A stretch of DNA of 64,000 bases from Verrucomicrobiota bacterium (GCA_963205455.1 CAUJJL010000196.1:37276-101275), one strand, 5' to 3'; counted from the stretch's first letter, positions 18,326 to 27,524 are shown. Program-made: numbers and translations. The notes: a model not told the origin generated them from the letters alone.

Positions 18326-18604
18326 TCAGCGATTGGTCGGCGCTGCGGAAGCAGGACCTGCAGATGATCCGCCCGCCTGCTGCAGGCCCTGAGCCCTGCG
18401 ATGGGCACGCCAGTTTTCGCGGTGTTTTCGAATCCAGTCGAGTAGGGCGCGCTCAAAGCCGATGTCGTATCCCAACCTCTCCGATTCCAGCCACTTGTGC
18501 TTCAGGATTTCCTCCCTCTCGGCGAGGAACTCCTGATAAAGCGACGAATTCTTGACGAAGTCGCGAGATCCGGAGTGTTCCGACGGGTAAGAGGAGGACG
18601 TCAT
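18326..18604 (-). CDS. small conserved cytoplasmic protein of unknown function
   Basis: The product has 92 residues from the ATG at 18604 (an ATG three codons upstream is possible). The middle part is helical and charged, with FLAEREEILKHKWLESERLG and DIGFERALLDWIRKHRENW; this E-E-I-L-x-H-K-W-x-E-S-E pattern with a following I-G-F-E-x-A-L-x-D-W recurs in small bacterial proteins that I recall without a function. The tail is Ala/Gly/Ser-rich and low in complexity. It has a consensus-like promoter (18741-18768) and a leader of about 130 bases. It stands alone between rpmG and mrp and may share the rpmG terminator from the other side. No enzymatic motif is visible. Confidence 0.75.
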   Translation of the reverse strand: MTSSSYPSEHSGSRDFVKNSSLYQEFLAEREEILKHKWLESERLGYDIGFERALLDWIRKHRENWRAHRRAQGLQQAGGSSAGPASAAPTNR

Positions 18605-18740
18605 GGCAACCACGGCGGTATCAGCTTTCTAATAAACGGGGCCTACAATACAGCTTTAGGATCGTTCTCGATGTGGCTCGATTCGAGACGGCCCTTCGAG
18701 CGGAAACAATCACGTGCGTCATAGGTCTTACAGCGAAGTA

Positions 18741-18768
18741 AAAATAGGGTTACTTTTTGGCCTGTCAA
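18741..18768 (-). promoter_or_regulatory. sigma-70-type promoter for the 92-residue gene
   Basis: On the minus strand a perfect -35 box TTGACA (18768-18763) is followed after 16 bases by TATTTT (18746-18741). It points toward the gene at 18604 and would give a 5' leader of about 130 bases. It lies just after the mrp stop codon. Confidence 0.6.
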
Positions 18769-18804
18769 CCCTCCTGCATCTCTTTTCACATATGCCGAAA
18801 GGTT

Positions 18805-19899
18805 TCAATTCTCCCCGCCGACAGTGGCGTCGGTGCCCCGCCGCGACGTCAACTGGTGGAGCAGCGATTCGGCGATTGCCCGGAAAATGATGCTGGCGGG
18901 ATGATCGGGAGCGCTTACGACGAGCGGCCTGCCTTCGTCGCTTGCGGCGCGGATGTCGGGGTGAAGGGGGACTTGTCCAAGCAGGACTGTGCCGAGCGAT
19001 TCCGCTGTGCGCGCTCCGCCGCCTTCTCCAAAAAGCATCTGCTTCTTTCCGTTGGAATCCAGGAACCAGCTCATGTTTTCGGCGACGCCGAGCAGCGGGA
19101 CGTTCACTTTTTTGAACATCAGCGCTCCTTTCCTGGCGACGTTCGTCGCCGCCGGCTGGGGCGTCGTGACCACGACCGCGCCGTCGAGTTGGATCGTCTG
19201 GACGAGTGAGAGTTGGGCATCTCCCGTGCCTGGCGGCAGATCGACGAGTAGGATTTCGAGGTCGCCCCATTTCACGTTCTGAACGAACTGCTGGATCGTC
19301 TTCATGATCATCGGACCCCGCCAGACGACCGGCGTGTTGTCGTCGACGAGAAAACCCATGCTCATGACCTTGACGCCATGGGCTTCCAGCGGAATGAGCG
19401 TTTCCTCCTCGAGTTCTGGGCGCCCATGCGCGCCAATCATCAGCGGCACGCTTGGTCCGTAGATGTCGGAATCCAGCAGGCCGACCCGGCCGGGTTTACC
19501 CTGTGCGCTGAGCACCTGCGCGAGGGCGCAGGCGAGGTTGACTGAGAAGGTGCTCTTGCCCACGCCCCCCTTGCCGGAGGCAATTGCGACCGAGTAGCGG
19601 CTCGTTTTCCGAGGCGCGTTGCTGCCGGTGCCCGCGGTTCCGCCGACCGCGGGGCGGACTGGTTTTACGGCGACGTCGATAATGATGTCCTTCGCTCCCG
19701 GAATGACGCGAAGGCACTTCTCAACTTCGCCTTTCAACTGCAGCGGGATTTTTGGATCACTTGTGGTGAGTTCCAGGGCAACCTTCACCGTGCCGTCGAT
19801 CCAGGCCGCCGAACGCACCAGGCCGAACGAAACGATATCGCGGCTGAAACCCGGATACTTAACTTGCTTCAGATGTTCTTTGATCGCTTCAGGAGTCAC
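18805..19899 (-). CDS. mrp: Mrp/ApbC-type P-loop iron-sulphur carrier ATPase
   Basis: The product is 364 residues from a GTG start at 19899, which places the first conserved helix (TPEAIKEHLKQVKYPG) at the N-terminus. Residues ~1-95 are a DUF59/MIP18-like domain (FSRDIVSFGLV...LELTTSDPKIP). The Mrp core has a deviant Walker A, ASGKGGVGKST, then DSDIYGPSVPLMIG, GVKVMSMGFLVDD, WRGPMIMKTIQQF, and LLVDLPPGTGDAQL. The CxxC seen in many Mrp proteins near the C-terminus is absent (NMSWFLDSNGKKQMLFG). It probably carries Fe-S clusters to apoproteins. The frame is open further upstream to 20109, but that part would overlap the divergent tolB start, so it is excluded. Confidence 0.9.
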   Translation of the reverse strand: MTPEAIKEHLKQVKYPGFSRDIVSFGLVRSAAWIDGTVKVALELTTSDPKIPLQLKGEVEKCLRVIPGAKDIIIDVAVKPVRPAVGGTAGTGSNAPRKTSRYSVAIASGKGGVGKSTFSVNLACALAQVLSAQGKPGRVGLLDSDIYGPSVPLMIGAHGRPELEEETLIPLEAHGVKVMSMGFLVDDNTPVVWRGPMIMKTIQQFVQNVKWGDLEILLVDLPPGTGDAQLSLVQTIQLDGAVVVTTPQPAATNVARKGALMFKKVNVPLLGVAENMSWFLDSNGKKQMLFGEGGGARTAESLGTVLLGQVPLHPDIRAASDEGRPLVVSAPDHPASIIFRAIAESLLHQLTSRRGTDATVGGEN

Positions 19900-20008
19900 A
19901 ATAAAAGTGAGGTTTTCAGGAACGGAAAGGTTTTGACGTTGTTTTGATGGCAGAGCCTGTAAAATGGAAATGCCGTTACTGCACTCTTGTTCTTCGTTTT
20001 TCCAATTC

Positions 20009-21205
20009 ATGCAAATCTTCCAACGACTTTTCCTGATCTGTGTCATTCTTCTGCCCGTGTCACGGGCGGCATTTGCGCAGGGGGTCACCAAACTGGGCGA
20101 AATCGTCATTCAAGCGGATGTAAAGACGATTGCCATTCGCGTCACGGGCTCGACACCCGAGCTTGAGCGCCTGGCCCACATGGCCTTTGGAGCGCATGGC
20201 AGATATCGTCTGGTCAGCAGCGGAGGGACGTTCTCCCTGCAATTCACCGCGGCGGGTGCGAATCAGGTGAAGGTGGACATCACTCGGGGCGGATCTGCCG
20301 TCGGATCACAGGTTTTCAGCGGCACGAGCCTGCGCAATGCCTTGTTTCGCGCCGCGGATTTCGCGGTCGAGAAGACGAGTGGCCTCACGGGCTTTTTCGC
20401 GAGCCGGATCGCGTTCATTGTGGAGAGTGGGAAAGCGATGGAGGTCGCGACGGGCGATCTTTTCTTTGGAGAGGTCCGTCAGATCACGCAGGACCGATCG
20501 CAGGCGATGACACCGCGCTGGTCGCCAGATGGAAGGAAGCTGCTTTACACGAGTTATTTCAGGACCGGATTTCCGGACATCTTTCTTCTCGATCTGGGTA
20601 CGCTTCAGCGATCAACTTTCGTGAGCTTCAAGGGAACGAACATGGGCGGACGCTACAGTCCCAATGGCCAGCAGGTGGCGATGGTTCTGAGCGGCGAAGG
20701 AAACCCGGAAGTATACGTCAGCAACCCACAGGGGAGGCAGATTTCGCGGCGCACACGCACGCCAGCAGCAGAGGCCGGCCCGTGTTTTTCACCGGATGGC
20801 CTGCAGATTGTCTACGTATCGGACTCTCTTGGAGGCCCGCAATTGTTTGTGATGCCGGCTGCGGGAGGAGCTTCGCGTCGCCTTGCAACCAACATCAGCC
20901 GCTATTGCGCGGAGCCGGATTGGAGCCGCGGCAATCCGAACATGATCGCCTTCACGATTCGCGAGGGAAACAGCCTCAAGCTCGCGGTGCATGATCTCAG
21001 CGGTCGCACGGCGACCCGAGTGGTTTCAAAAGGGCCCGGCGACTGCGTGGAGCCCTGCTGGCTCGCGGACGGTCGCCATCTTGTTTACACGCAGCGGCTG
21101 TCGGGAGGCCCCCGTCTTGCCATTCTGGACACGGAGACCGGCAAATCCACGTTCATCAGCGGAGCTGGCAGCCGGGTCATGCAGGCCAGCGTCTGGGGCC
21201 CCTGA
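20009..21205 (+). CDS. tolB: TolB-like periplasmic beta-propeller protein
   Basis: The product has 398 residues from the ATG at 20009, which gives a clean signal peptide (QIFQRLFLICVILLPVSRAAFAQG). The N-terminal domain ends with the TolB-like stretch LFRAADFAVEKTSGLTGFF, then RIAFIVESG. The rest is a WD40-like (PD40) propeller: MTPRWSPDGRKLLYTSY, DIFLLDLG, GGRYSPNGQQVAM, EVYVSNPQG, PCFSPDGLQIVYVSD, and three further blades. TolB works with Pal and TolQRA in outer-membrane constriction, but no tol or pal genes are nearby here. It is divergent from mrp, with 109 bases between them, and convergent with accA (31-base gap). Confidence 0.85.
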   Translation: MQIFQRLFLICVILLPVSRAAFAQGVTKLGEIVIQADVKTIAIRVTGSTPELERLAHMAFGAHGRYRLVSSGGTFSLQFTAAGANQVKVDITRGGSAVGSQVFSGTSLRNALFRAADFAVEKTSGLTGFFASRIAFIVESGKAMEVATGDLFFGEVRQITQDRSQAMTPRWSPDGRKLLYTSYFRTGFPDIFLLDLGTLQRSTFVSFKGTNMGGRYSPNGQQVAMVLSGEGNPEVYVSNPQGRQISRRTRTPAAEAGPCFSPDGLQIVYVSDSLGGPQLFVMPAAGGASRRLATNISRYCAEPDWSRGNPNMIAFTIREGNSLKLAVHDLSGRTATRVVSKGPGDCVEPCWLADGRHLVYTQRLSGGPRLAILDTETGKSTFISGAGSRVMQASVWGP

Positions 21206-21236
21206 GGCGTCGCGTTCCAGTCGCGGTTGGGCGGAA

Positions 21237-22217
21237 TCAGTTGTGCACGACTCCGGCCTCCTCGTAGAGGCCGAGCGAGCGCAGGCGTTTGTAACGCGCC
21301 TCCAGCAAGTTCTCGACTGAAAGACCGCGTAGATCGTCGAGATGTCGCTCGATCGCGGCACTGAGCGATTTCGCGGTTTTCGCCGGATCGTTGTGGGCGC
21401 CGCCAAACGGTTCCGGAATGACTTCGTCCACAACTCCGAATTTTTCGAGATCTTCGGCTGTCAGCTTCATTGCCTTGGCGGCTTTTGCCGCTGACGCAGC
21501 GTCCTTCCAGAGGATCGCAGCGCATCCTTCCGGCGAGATCACGGAGTAGTAGCTGTTCTCGAAAATGAGCACACGGTCGGTCACGCCAATGCCAAGGGCG
21601 CCGCCCGAGCCACCTTCCCCCACGACGATCGCAATCGTGGGAACCTTGAGCAGGGCCATTTCGCGCAGATTCACTGCGATCGCCTCCGATACATGGCGTT
21701 CTTCGGAGCTCAACCCGGGGTAGGCTCCCGGGGTGTCGATGAAGGAGAGGACGGGGAGCCCAAACTTCTCAGCCATCTTCATCAGGCGGAGCGCCTTCCG
21801 GTAACCCTCCGGCTGCGGCATGCCGAAGTTGCGGGTGACCTTTTCCTTGGTGTCCCGGCCCTTGTGCTGGGCAATGATCATCACGGCGGAGCCCTTGAAA
21901 AAGGCCGTGCCGCCAACCAGCGCACGGTCGTCGTTGAACTGGCGATCGCCGTGAAATTCCTGAAATCCCTCGCAGATGGCGCCCACATAATCGAGGGCAT
22001 AGGGACGTTTGGGATGGCGGGCTATCTGCACCCGCTGCCACGCGGTGAGGCCTGAATAGATTTCACGCTGGGTTGCCGCAATCTTGCGCTCGATCGCTGC
22101 TATCTCGGACGCGACATCGAGATTGTTCTCCAACGACTGCTGTCTGAGCTGGTCGAGCTGTGCGCTCAATTCACGCAACGGTTTTTCGAACTCGAGCGTA
22201 TAGGCGGGCTTTTCCAT
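21237..22217 (-). CDS. accA: acetyl-CoA carboxylase carboxyltransferase subunit alpha
   Basis: The product has 326 residues, normal for AccA. It starts LEFEKPLRELSAQLDQLRQQ and IAAIERKIAATQREIYSGLTAWQRVQIARHPKRPY. The carboxyltransferase core shows GDRQFNDDRALVGGTAFF, IAQHKGRDTKEKV, NFGMPQPEGYRKALRLM, then FIDTPGAYPG, SEERHVSEAIAVNLREM and VVGEGGSGGALGIG. Together with AccD it transfers carboxyl from biotin to acetyl-CoA, the first committed step of fatty-acid synthesis. accD is not in the window. The C-terminus is convergent with tolB. The M20 hydrolase gene lies upstream in the same direction, 76 bases away. Confidence 0.97.
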   Translation of the reverse strand: MEKPAYTLEFEKPLRELSAQLDQLRQQSLENNLDVASEIAAIERKIAATQREIYSGLTAWQRVQIARHPKRPYALDYVGAICEGFQEFHGDRQFNDDRALVGGTAFFKGSAVMIIAQHKGRDTKEKVTRNFGMPQPEGYRKALRLMKMAEKFGLPVLSFIDTPGAYPGLSSEERHVSEAIAVNLREMALLKVPTIAIVVGEGGSGGALGIGVTDRVLIFENSYYSVISPEGCAAILWKDAASAAKAAKAMKLTAEDLEKFGVVDEVIPEPFGGAHNDPAKTAKSLSAAIERHLDDLRGLSVENLLEARYKRLRSLGLYEEAGVVHN

Positions 22218-22293
22218 TGAGGCAGGCTAGTGGTGGCGGCAAACCCCTGTCAACGGGAGGACGGAGCGCTACGCATGCGACAGGCCCATGAGT

Positions 22294-23475
22294 TCAGGGA
22301 GCGGTTCCCGCACCCTTCGACGATGGAGGCGGGGTACGCAGGAATTCGAGATAAAGGGAAGTGGCGCGCTCGAGTTCGCGGCGATCGAGATACTCATCCC
22401 GAGTGTGTGCCTGGGCAATGTCGCCAGGCCCGAGAACCACGACCTGCGTACCAGCCGCCGCGTAGTGGCTCGCGTCGGTTGCGTACCGGGCGCCAACGGG
22501 TTTCGCGTCCAATCCCAACTTCTCGAATGCGGGCAGCATCCATGTGTGGAGGCGGGATGAATTCTCCGGTGGCAGCGGAGGAGCCAGAAACTCCTGGTCG
22601 TTTTCGACCTGCAGCCCCGCGAGCGCACGGTCGCGTTCAGCAAGGACCTGGGTCGTCGTTTCGCCCGGCACCAGGCGCCGGTCACACAGGATTTCACAGT
22701 AGTCAGGCACGACATTCACCGCGCTGCCTCCGCGAATGACGTTGATGCTGGCAGCAGCGCGACCCGTGAGCGGAAATTCCCGGATCGCCAGGGGGATCAT
22801 TTTGGTTTCGAGCGCAGAAATCACCGCCATCATCGCATGGATGGCGGACCTTCCTTTGGACGGATCAGCCGAATGGGCAGCAGTGCCCCGCGTGATGGTT
22901 CGCCAGCGCAGCGCCCCATTGTGGGCGACAACCGGCCTGAGCTGCGTGGGCTCTCCAACGACGATGCCGATCAGCGGTTCGAATGACTTGAGATCCTTTG
23001 CGGCGAAGGCCTGGGCACCTGTCATGGAGGACTCTTCATCCACGACAAAAACAACCCCGGCATTCAGTCTCCGTCCGGGCAGTGCGGCGTAGCTCTTGAC
23101 CGCCCAAAGCATCGCGGCACCGGACCCTTTGGTATCGCACGAGCCGCGACCGTGGAGCCGTGTACCCGCGACCGAGAGAGCGAAGGGCGGGACCGTCATG
23201 CCATCGATGCTGACCGTGTCCAGGTGGCTCTCAAAAAGCAGCCATGGTGCGTCGGGAATCGGAGGCAGAGTGATCGTGAGATTGAAGACACCTTTTGAAA
23301 CTTCGCGCCGCACCGTTCGCATGCCCCAGGCTTGGGCGACTGTCTCCAGATAGCCTGCCAGCCGCGCCTGTCCACCAGCGGGCCCGCCGAAGTCAGGGTT
23401 CACGGTATCGATCGACACCATGCCAGCCAGAAGCGCTTCGCAGGTCGGTGGAGTTTCGGCCATGGGTCCGGTCAT
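22294..23475 (-). CDS. M20-family metallopeptidase/deacylase (ArgE/DapE type)
   Basis: The product has 393 residues (ATG at 23475; ATG at 23463 is possible). Metal and catalytic elements are complete: ESHLDTVSI (first His and its Asp), GRGSCDTKGSGAAML (bridging Asp), VVDEESS (catalytic Glu pair), VGEPTQL (Glu) and DIAQAHTRDEY (C-terminal His). A dimerisation lid lies at about 185-295 (HNGALRWRTITRGTAAHSADP). Members cleave N-acyl amino acids, succinyl-DAP or small peptides; the substrate cannot be read from the sequence, but ArgE-like deacetylation is the closest pattern. There is no signal peptide. It precedes accA on the same strand and follows a 133-base gap behind the aminotransferase gene. 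Confidence 0.88.
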   Translation of the reverse strand: MTGPMAETPPTCEALLAGMVSIDTVNPDFGGPAGGQARLAGYLETVAQAWGMRTVRREVSKGVFNLTITLPPIPDAPWLLFESHLDTVSIDGMTVPPFALSVAGTRLHGRGSCDTKGSGAAMLWAVKSYAALPGRRLNAGVVFVVDEESSMTGAQAFAAKDLKSFEPLIGIVVGEPTQLRPVVAHNGALRWRTITRGTAAHSADPSKGRSAIHAMMAVISALETKMIPLAIREFPLTGRAAASINVIRGGSAVNVVPDYCEILCDRRLVPGETTTQVLAERDRALAGLQVENDQEFLAPPLPPENSSRLHTWMLPAFEKLGLDAKPVGARYATDASHYAAAGTQVVVLGPGDIAQAHTRDEYLDRRELERATSLYLEFLRTPPPSSKGAGTAP

Positions 23476-23608
23476 GTGGGCAGCAAGAGACAGAAATGCA
23501 TTTGATACCTTGGCGAACCCAAATGCGGACCTCGAGGAAGTTTGACGTAAACCCAGATATTAGGGTCAACCCTTAATGAATTTATCCCGTCAATAGATTA
23601 GGAGGTGA

Positions 23609-24847
23609 CTACCCTGCATCAATTTGATGATAAACGCGTTCCACGCAAGAGGCGATATAATCGGCATCTTCGGGGGTGGTACGCCAGCCTAGGGGAAGAG
23701 CGACAAAACGGGAAGAGTAGTCTTCGGTCCTTGGAAAATCTTCCGCCCGGTAGCCGGGCGCAGGCCACGGTGAAAGGTCCTGAAAGGGAGAGAACCTGGG
23801 GTTGGCGGTGAGACCAGTTTTTACATAGTCACGCCGATACTGGGGATAGGTACCCGTGCGTTGCTGGCACCAGACGTTGAGCGCATCCAGCTTTTCGCGA
23901 AATGCCGCGCTCTGCTCGGGTGTCCGGGTATAAAAATAGATTTCAAAGCCGAAGTCGCCCTCGGGATCTGCGAGCGGGCGCAGCTCCAGTCCAGGCAAGG
24001 CCTGAATTCGCGGTGCGATGCGGGCCTTCAGCGAGCGACAGTGATCCCGTAGGGTGTCGAGTTTGCGAAGCTGCGCGAGGGCGACTGCTGCGGTCAGCTC
24101 GGACATGCGGTATTGTCCGCCGGCAAAGGCGGGTTCGCAGGCTGGTGTGATTGCCGTGTGGTGTGCGCGGTAGAGTCCGAGATCATGCAATCGCACGGCC
24201 CGTTCATAGAGTCTGAGGTCGCGCGTCACCACGAGCCCGCCTTCTCCGGCAGTCATCGGCTTGTTGTGCTGGAAGCTGAAAATGGCGGCATCGCTCCAGG
24301 TGCCGACACGTCTTCCCTTGAACGTTGCGCCCGGCGCCTCCGCACAATCCTCGATGACAAACAACCCGCGGCGGTGGGCGAGGTGTTCGATCGCGAGCAT
24401 GTCGGCCGCTGCTCCCTGGAAATGGATGACAACAACCGCCTTCGTGCGCGGTGAGTGAAGCCGGACAATCTCCTGGGGGTCGAGGCAGAGCGAACCGTCA
24501 ACTTCAGCCAGCACGGGCCGGGCGCCGCAGCGCACGATTGAGGTGAAGCAGGAGATCCAGCTCCAAGCAGGCACAATGACCTCGTCACCCGGGCCGATAC
24601 CCGCAGCACCCAGGGCAATCTCCAGCGCGGCCGTTCCACTGCTCACCGCAAGCGCATACGGCACACCAAATCGCTCGCAGACCTCCCGCTCCAGGGTGGC
24701 CGTCACCTGAGGCGGATGCGCGGGATCCTTTCCATAGTAACGAAACAGCTCCCGGCGTCGGAGAACATCGAGGACCGCAGCTTCCTCTTCCGGACCGATG
24801 GCTGCGGCACCAAGACCGACCGGGGGACGTGGGCGAAGCGGAATCAT
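23609..24847 (-). CDS. DegT/DnrJ/EryC1-family PLP aminotransferase
   Basis: The product has 412 residues from the ATG at 24847 (a TTG six codons upstream is possible). Fold-type I markers are VSSGTAALEIAL (phosphate-binding), EVIVPAWSWISC, VIEDCAEAPGATFKG (the Asp that contacts the pyridine nitrogen), and SFQHNKPMTAGEGG with Schiff-base Lys196. The family transaminates keto- or dehydrated sugars on nucleotides, or acts on cyclitols. Here it lies 75 bases downstream of a cysteine hydrolase and a sodium symporter rather than in an O-antigen locus, so a catabolic or cyclitol-type substrate is possible. The C-terminal half includes the FEIYFYTRTPEQ and WCQQRTGTYPQYRR segments. Confidence 0.88.
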   Translation of the reverse strand: MIPLRPRPPVGLGAAAIGPEEEAAVLDVLRRRELFRYYGKDPAHPPQVTATLEREVCERFGVPYALAVSSGTAALEIALGAAGIGPGDEVIVPAWSWISCFTSIVRCGARPVLAEVDGSLCLDPQEIVRLHSPRTKAVVVIHFQGAAADMLAIEHLAHRRGLFVIEDCAEAPGATFKGRRVGTWSDAAIFSFQHNKPMTAGEGGLVVTRDLRLYERAVRLHDLGLYRAHHTAITPACEPAFAGGQYRMSELTAAVALAQLRKLDTLRDHCRSLKARIAPRIQALPGLELRPLADPEGDFGFEIYFYTRTPEQSAAFREKLDALNVWCQQRTGTYPQYRRDYVKTGLTANPRFSPFQDLSPWPAPGYRAEDFPRTEDYSSRFVALPLGWRTTPEDADYIASCVERVYHQIDAG

Positions 24848-24922
24848 GCGATAATCAGAAATCAAAATTCTGGAGAACAGGTCTGTCGAGGCGGCGCAGG
24901 TGTATCGTCAGCGGACCTCGTC

Positions 24923-25747
24923 TTAGTGCACGTGCGTCGAAGGTGCGCGGCGCAAAGCAGCAATGAGATCCGGGACGTGAAAGATGAGGCCGAACTCAAG
25001 GGAGATGCGCCAGAGGGCCTGCCGTTTTTCAAGTTCATCCCTGGCTGTTTCGCGGTTCTCCACCGCGGTAACGGCTTCTGCAAGCGTGGAGCAGATGAAT
25101 CCATGTCGGCGCATGTCGACCATGCCGCCGGGCGACATCAGCAGGCACCAGTTGATGGCGAAGCCGATGTAGAGAAGATGATTGATCCCTCGCTGCACGC
25201 AGGCCTTGGCCAACTGCGTTCCGTCAGCCGCGATGCATTCGTTCCCCAGTGGGCGCGCCTGGGGCGCAAAATCCAGTCGGGCAAACCCTGCGTCGATATC
25301 GTCCCGGTTGTGTCGGCCCGTAAACACGTTTTCCGCGCGAAAGGCCTCCAGCTCCCGCGAAACGGGATCGGGCGTTGCACGGAGAGTGGCGGTATCCCCA
25401 CTGGTAGAGCTGCTCCCCTGGTATCCGGGCAGATGCGAATAGTAGTCGCGCCCGCCCACGACGTGCATGACGGCCATGCCACCCGAGCGGGCTGCCGAGA
25501 GGAGGGAAGGGAAAACGTCGCGCAGGATCTTTTCCGCCCGGGGATGGTACTCGACCGCCCTCCTCCAGCCGGGAAATTCGCCCGGCAAGCCGCAATCCCA
25601 CGCATGCATCACCACAAGTGCCGTGTGCTGCAGCGAAAGGTTCACGGTTCCCCGCTTCCAGCCGCCGTAGCCCTCGGCAGGCACCGCGCGGGCTGGATCC
25701 GCGTCGAACTGCTGGTAATAATCCGTGGGGAGCGAGATCGTTGTCAT
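24923..25747 (-). CDS. isochorismatase-like cysteine hydrolase
   Basis: The product has 274 residues from the ATG at 25747, placed one base after the symporter stop (TGACATG). The fold is isochorismatase-like: a first strand TALVVMHAWD with catalytic Asp51, an AVMHVVGGRDYYSH strand, and YIGFAINWCLLMS with the nucleophile Cys201, followed by MRRHGF. The family hydrolyses amides such as nicotinamide, N-carbamoyl compounds or ureides, or isochorismate. Here an insert near 110-170 (GSSSTSGDTATLR) is unusual. The tight coupling to the Na+ symporter suggests it acts on the imported compound or a product of it; that is inference. There is no signal peptide. Confidence 0.8.
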   Translation of the reverse strand: MTTISLPTDYYQQFDADPARAVPAEGYGGWKRGTVNLSLQHTALVVMHAWDCGLPGEFPGWRRAVEYHPRAEKILRDVFPSLLSAARSGGMAVMHVVGGRDYYSHLPGYQGSSSTSGDTATLRATPDPVSRELEAFRAENVFTGRHNRDDIDAGFARLDFAPQARPLGNECIAADGTQLAKACVQRGINHLLYIGFAINWCLLMSPGGMVDMRRHGFICSTLAEAVTAVENRETARDELEKRQALWRISLEFGLIFHVPDLIAALRRAPSTHVH

Positions 25748-25748
25748 G

Positions 25749-27524
25749 TCACGATGGAGCCGTCCGCCGGGAGGACGCCAGACGGCGCAGGCCGAATCCC
25801 AGCGCGACCAGCAGTGCGCCGGCAACCAGATTGTGACGGGCGGGAGCGAGGTCCGATGAAGGCAGCAGCGCGCACGCGATGAGAACGACGCCGAGCACGA
25901 GGGAAGTGACACCGATGACGCCGTAGACCGCGAGGCTGCCGCCCGCGTGATGGGGAGCGGGTGGCACCGGAGTTTGAAGATCAATCTCCAGGCGATGGAG
26001 CTCAGCGTGCCGCGGATCGTCAGCGCGATACCAGCGTGCAGAGATGGCAAACACGAGCGAGGTCACAACCGCCTCGCAAAGGATATTTCTTGCGAGGGGA
26101 TTCTCCTTCCAGACCCCCATGAGCATGAGCGTGATTGCCACAATCAACGCGGCGCTGCACGAGGCCATGCCCGACCACCAGGGCGTCTTTCTGAAGATCA
26201 TGCCCAGCGCAACGGGCATCATGAAAGCGGCCGTGAGCGAGTAGTACTGAAGGGCAAAATCGAACGCTCCCCCATAGCGGGGGATGTAGAAAGCGACGGC
26301 GATGCCCAGAATGCCCACGATTGCCATGGTGGCCTGCGCGACACGCAACTGCTTCCGATCATCGGGAACATGACCGCGCAAGCGTTTGTGCATGGGCACG
26401 TAGATGTCGCGGGTTGTCGTTGCAGCCAGCCAGTTGAAGGCATCATTCGCCTGGCCCAGCGTTGCGGAGAGAACGGCCGACACCACAAAGCCAATGAGTC
26501 CGTGCGGAAGCAGCATCAGGGCAAGCGAAACATAGGAGGCTTCGGAGGGGTCGCGAAGCGTGGGCCACAGGGACGCCATGTCGGGGAAAATAACGCGCGC
26601 GGCCATCACGGGGAGAATCCAGAGGAGTGGTCCAACCAGCGAGAGCACGGCGCAAAGCAGCGCCATTTTACGGGCACCCTGTTCGTCGGGAACGCTGTAG
26701 TAGCGCTGGCCGAGGTGCCAGGCTACGTTGTAGCCGAGCATGCAATTGATGAAGAATCCGAGGAGAAACCAGGGGTCTGCCGCACTGCCCTGCAGGGTGA
26801 AAAAACCCTCCGGCACTTCGGCAACCAGTCGCTGAAACCCTTTCAGAATGCCGCCTCCCTGACCGGCTCCGAGATAGTGATAGGAGACGGGAAAAATGAT
26901 CACCGTCATGACGAGGATGATGATGGATTGCACGGCATCCGAGAGAACAGCCGCCCAAAGCCCGCCGACCACCGTGTAGACCACCATGATCACGCCGGTG
27001 CACAGGATGGAGAGTTGAAGTCCGCTGAGCTCGAATCCGAGCACATTGAATTCGCGTCCGCCGAAACCGAGCGCGGTCGAAATGAAGATGCACAGGATGT
27101 AGAGTCCCTGTCCGATGCCGACGACCTGGGGAACGATTGCCGTGACCGAGTAGAAGTAGGTCGTCGACGGGGAGTAACGGCGTGTCAGAAACTGCAGCGG
27201 TGAATCGAGCCTTGCGCGGCGCCAGATCCGCGCGAAGTAGAAGTAGCCGACGATGTAGGCCCACGTTGCCATCGTGAAGACCAGTGCCGCGCCTATGCCG
27301 GTCTTGTAGGTGAAGCCCGCGGCTGCGACGAACATGAATGCCGAGAAGCCGGAGACCCAGTTGGAGAGGCCTGCGAGGACCCACGGAACTTGTCCGCCGG
27401 CCTTGAAGTAGTCGTCGGTGCCGCGATTCTTGCGCGCTGCGTAGAAGCCGACAAAAATCACGATGGCGAAATAGAGGGCGATCAGCGCGTAGTCGTAGGC
27501 GTTGACCGTATTAAAGGTGGGCAT
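25749..27524 (-). CDS. sodium:solute symporter (SSS family)
   Basis: The product has 591 residues with about 13-14 hydrophobic helices and no cleavable signal. The N-terminal pattern DDYFKAGGQVPWVLAGLSNWVSGFSAFMFV is typical of SSF transporters. The core continues with LYILCIFISTALGFG, VVGGLWAAVLSDAVQSIIILVM, and a later LGQANDAFNWLAATTTRDIY segment near the seventh to eighth helices. It should co-transport Na+ with a sugar, sugar acid or other small solute. The last ~60 residues carry one more hydrophobic helix. The following cysteine hydrolase is coupled by a one-base gap, and a GxGYxYP gene lies 95 bases upstream. The substrate is unknown. Confidence 0.92.
   Translation of the reverse strand: MPTFNTVNAYDYALIALYFAIVIFVGFYAARKNRGTDDYFKAGGQVPWVLAGLSNWVSGFSAFMFVAAAGFTYKTGIGAALVFTMATWAYIVGYFYFARIWRRARLDSPLQFLTRRYSPSTTYFYSVTAIVPQVVGIGQGLYILCIFISTALGFGGREFNVLGFELSGLQLSILCTGVIMVVYTVVGGLWAAVLSDAVQSIIILVMTVIIFPVSYHYLGAGQGGGILKGFQRLVAEVPEGFFTLQGSAADPWFLLGFFINCMLGYNVAWHLGQRYYSVPDEQGARKMALLCAVLSLVGPLLWILPVMAARVIFPDMASLWPTLRDPSEASYVSLALMLLPHGLIGFVVSAVLSATLGQANDAFNWLAATTTRDIYVPMHKRLRGHVPDDRKQLRVAQATMAIVGILGIAVAFYIPRYGGAFDFALQYYSLTAAFMMPVALGMIFRKTPWWSGMASCSAALIVAITLMLMGVWKENPLARNILCEAVVTSLVFAISARWYRADDPRHAELHRLEIDLQTPVPPAPHHAGGSLAVYGVIGVTSLVLGVVLIACALLPSSDLAPARHNLVAGALLVALGFGLRRLASSRRTAPS

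Noticed and set aside
20059..20242. Alternative start of mrp at 20010 or 20109
   Set aside because: These starts would run into the divergent tolB signal-peptide region and add residues unlike the Mrp family; the GTG at 19899 fits better.
25947..27203. Plus-strand open frame of 418 codons opposite the first Na+ symporter
   Set aside because: It is a shadow of membrane-helix codons and is rich in Gly, His and Glu without a domain.
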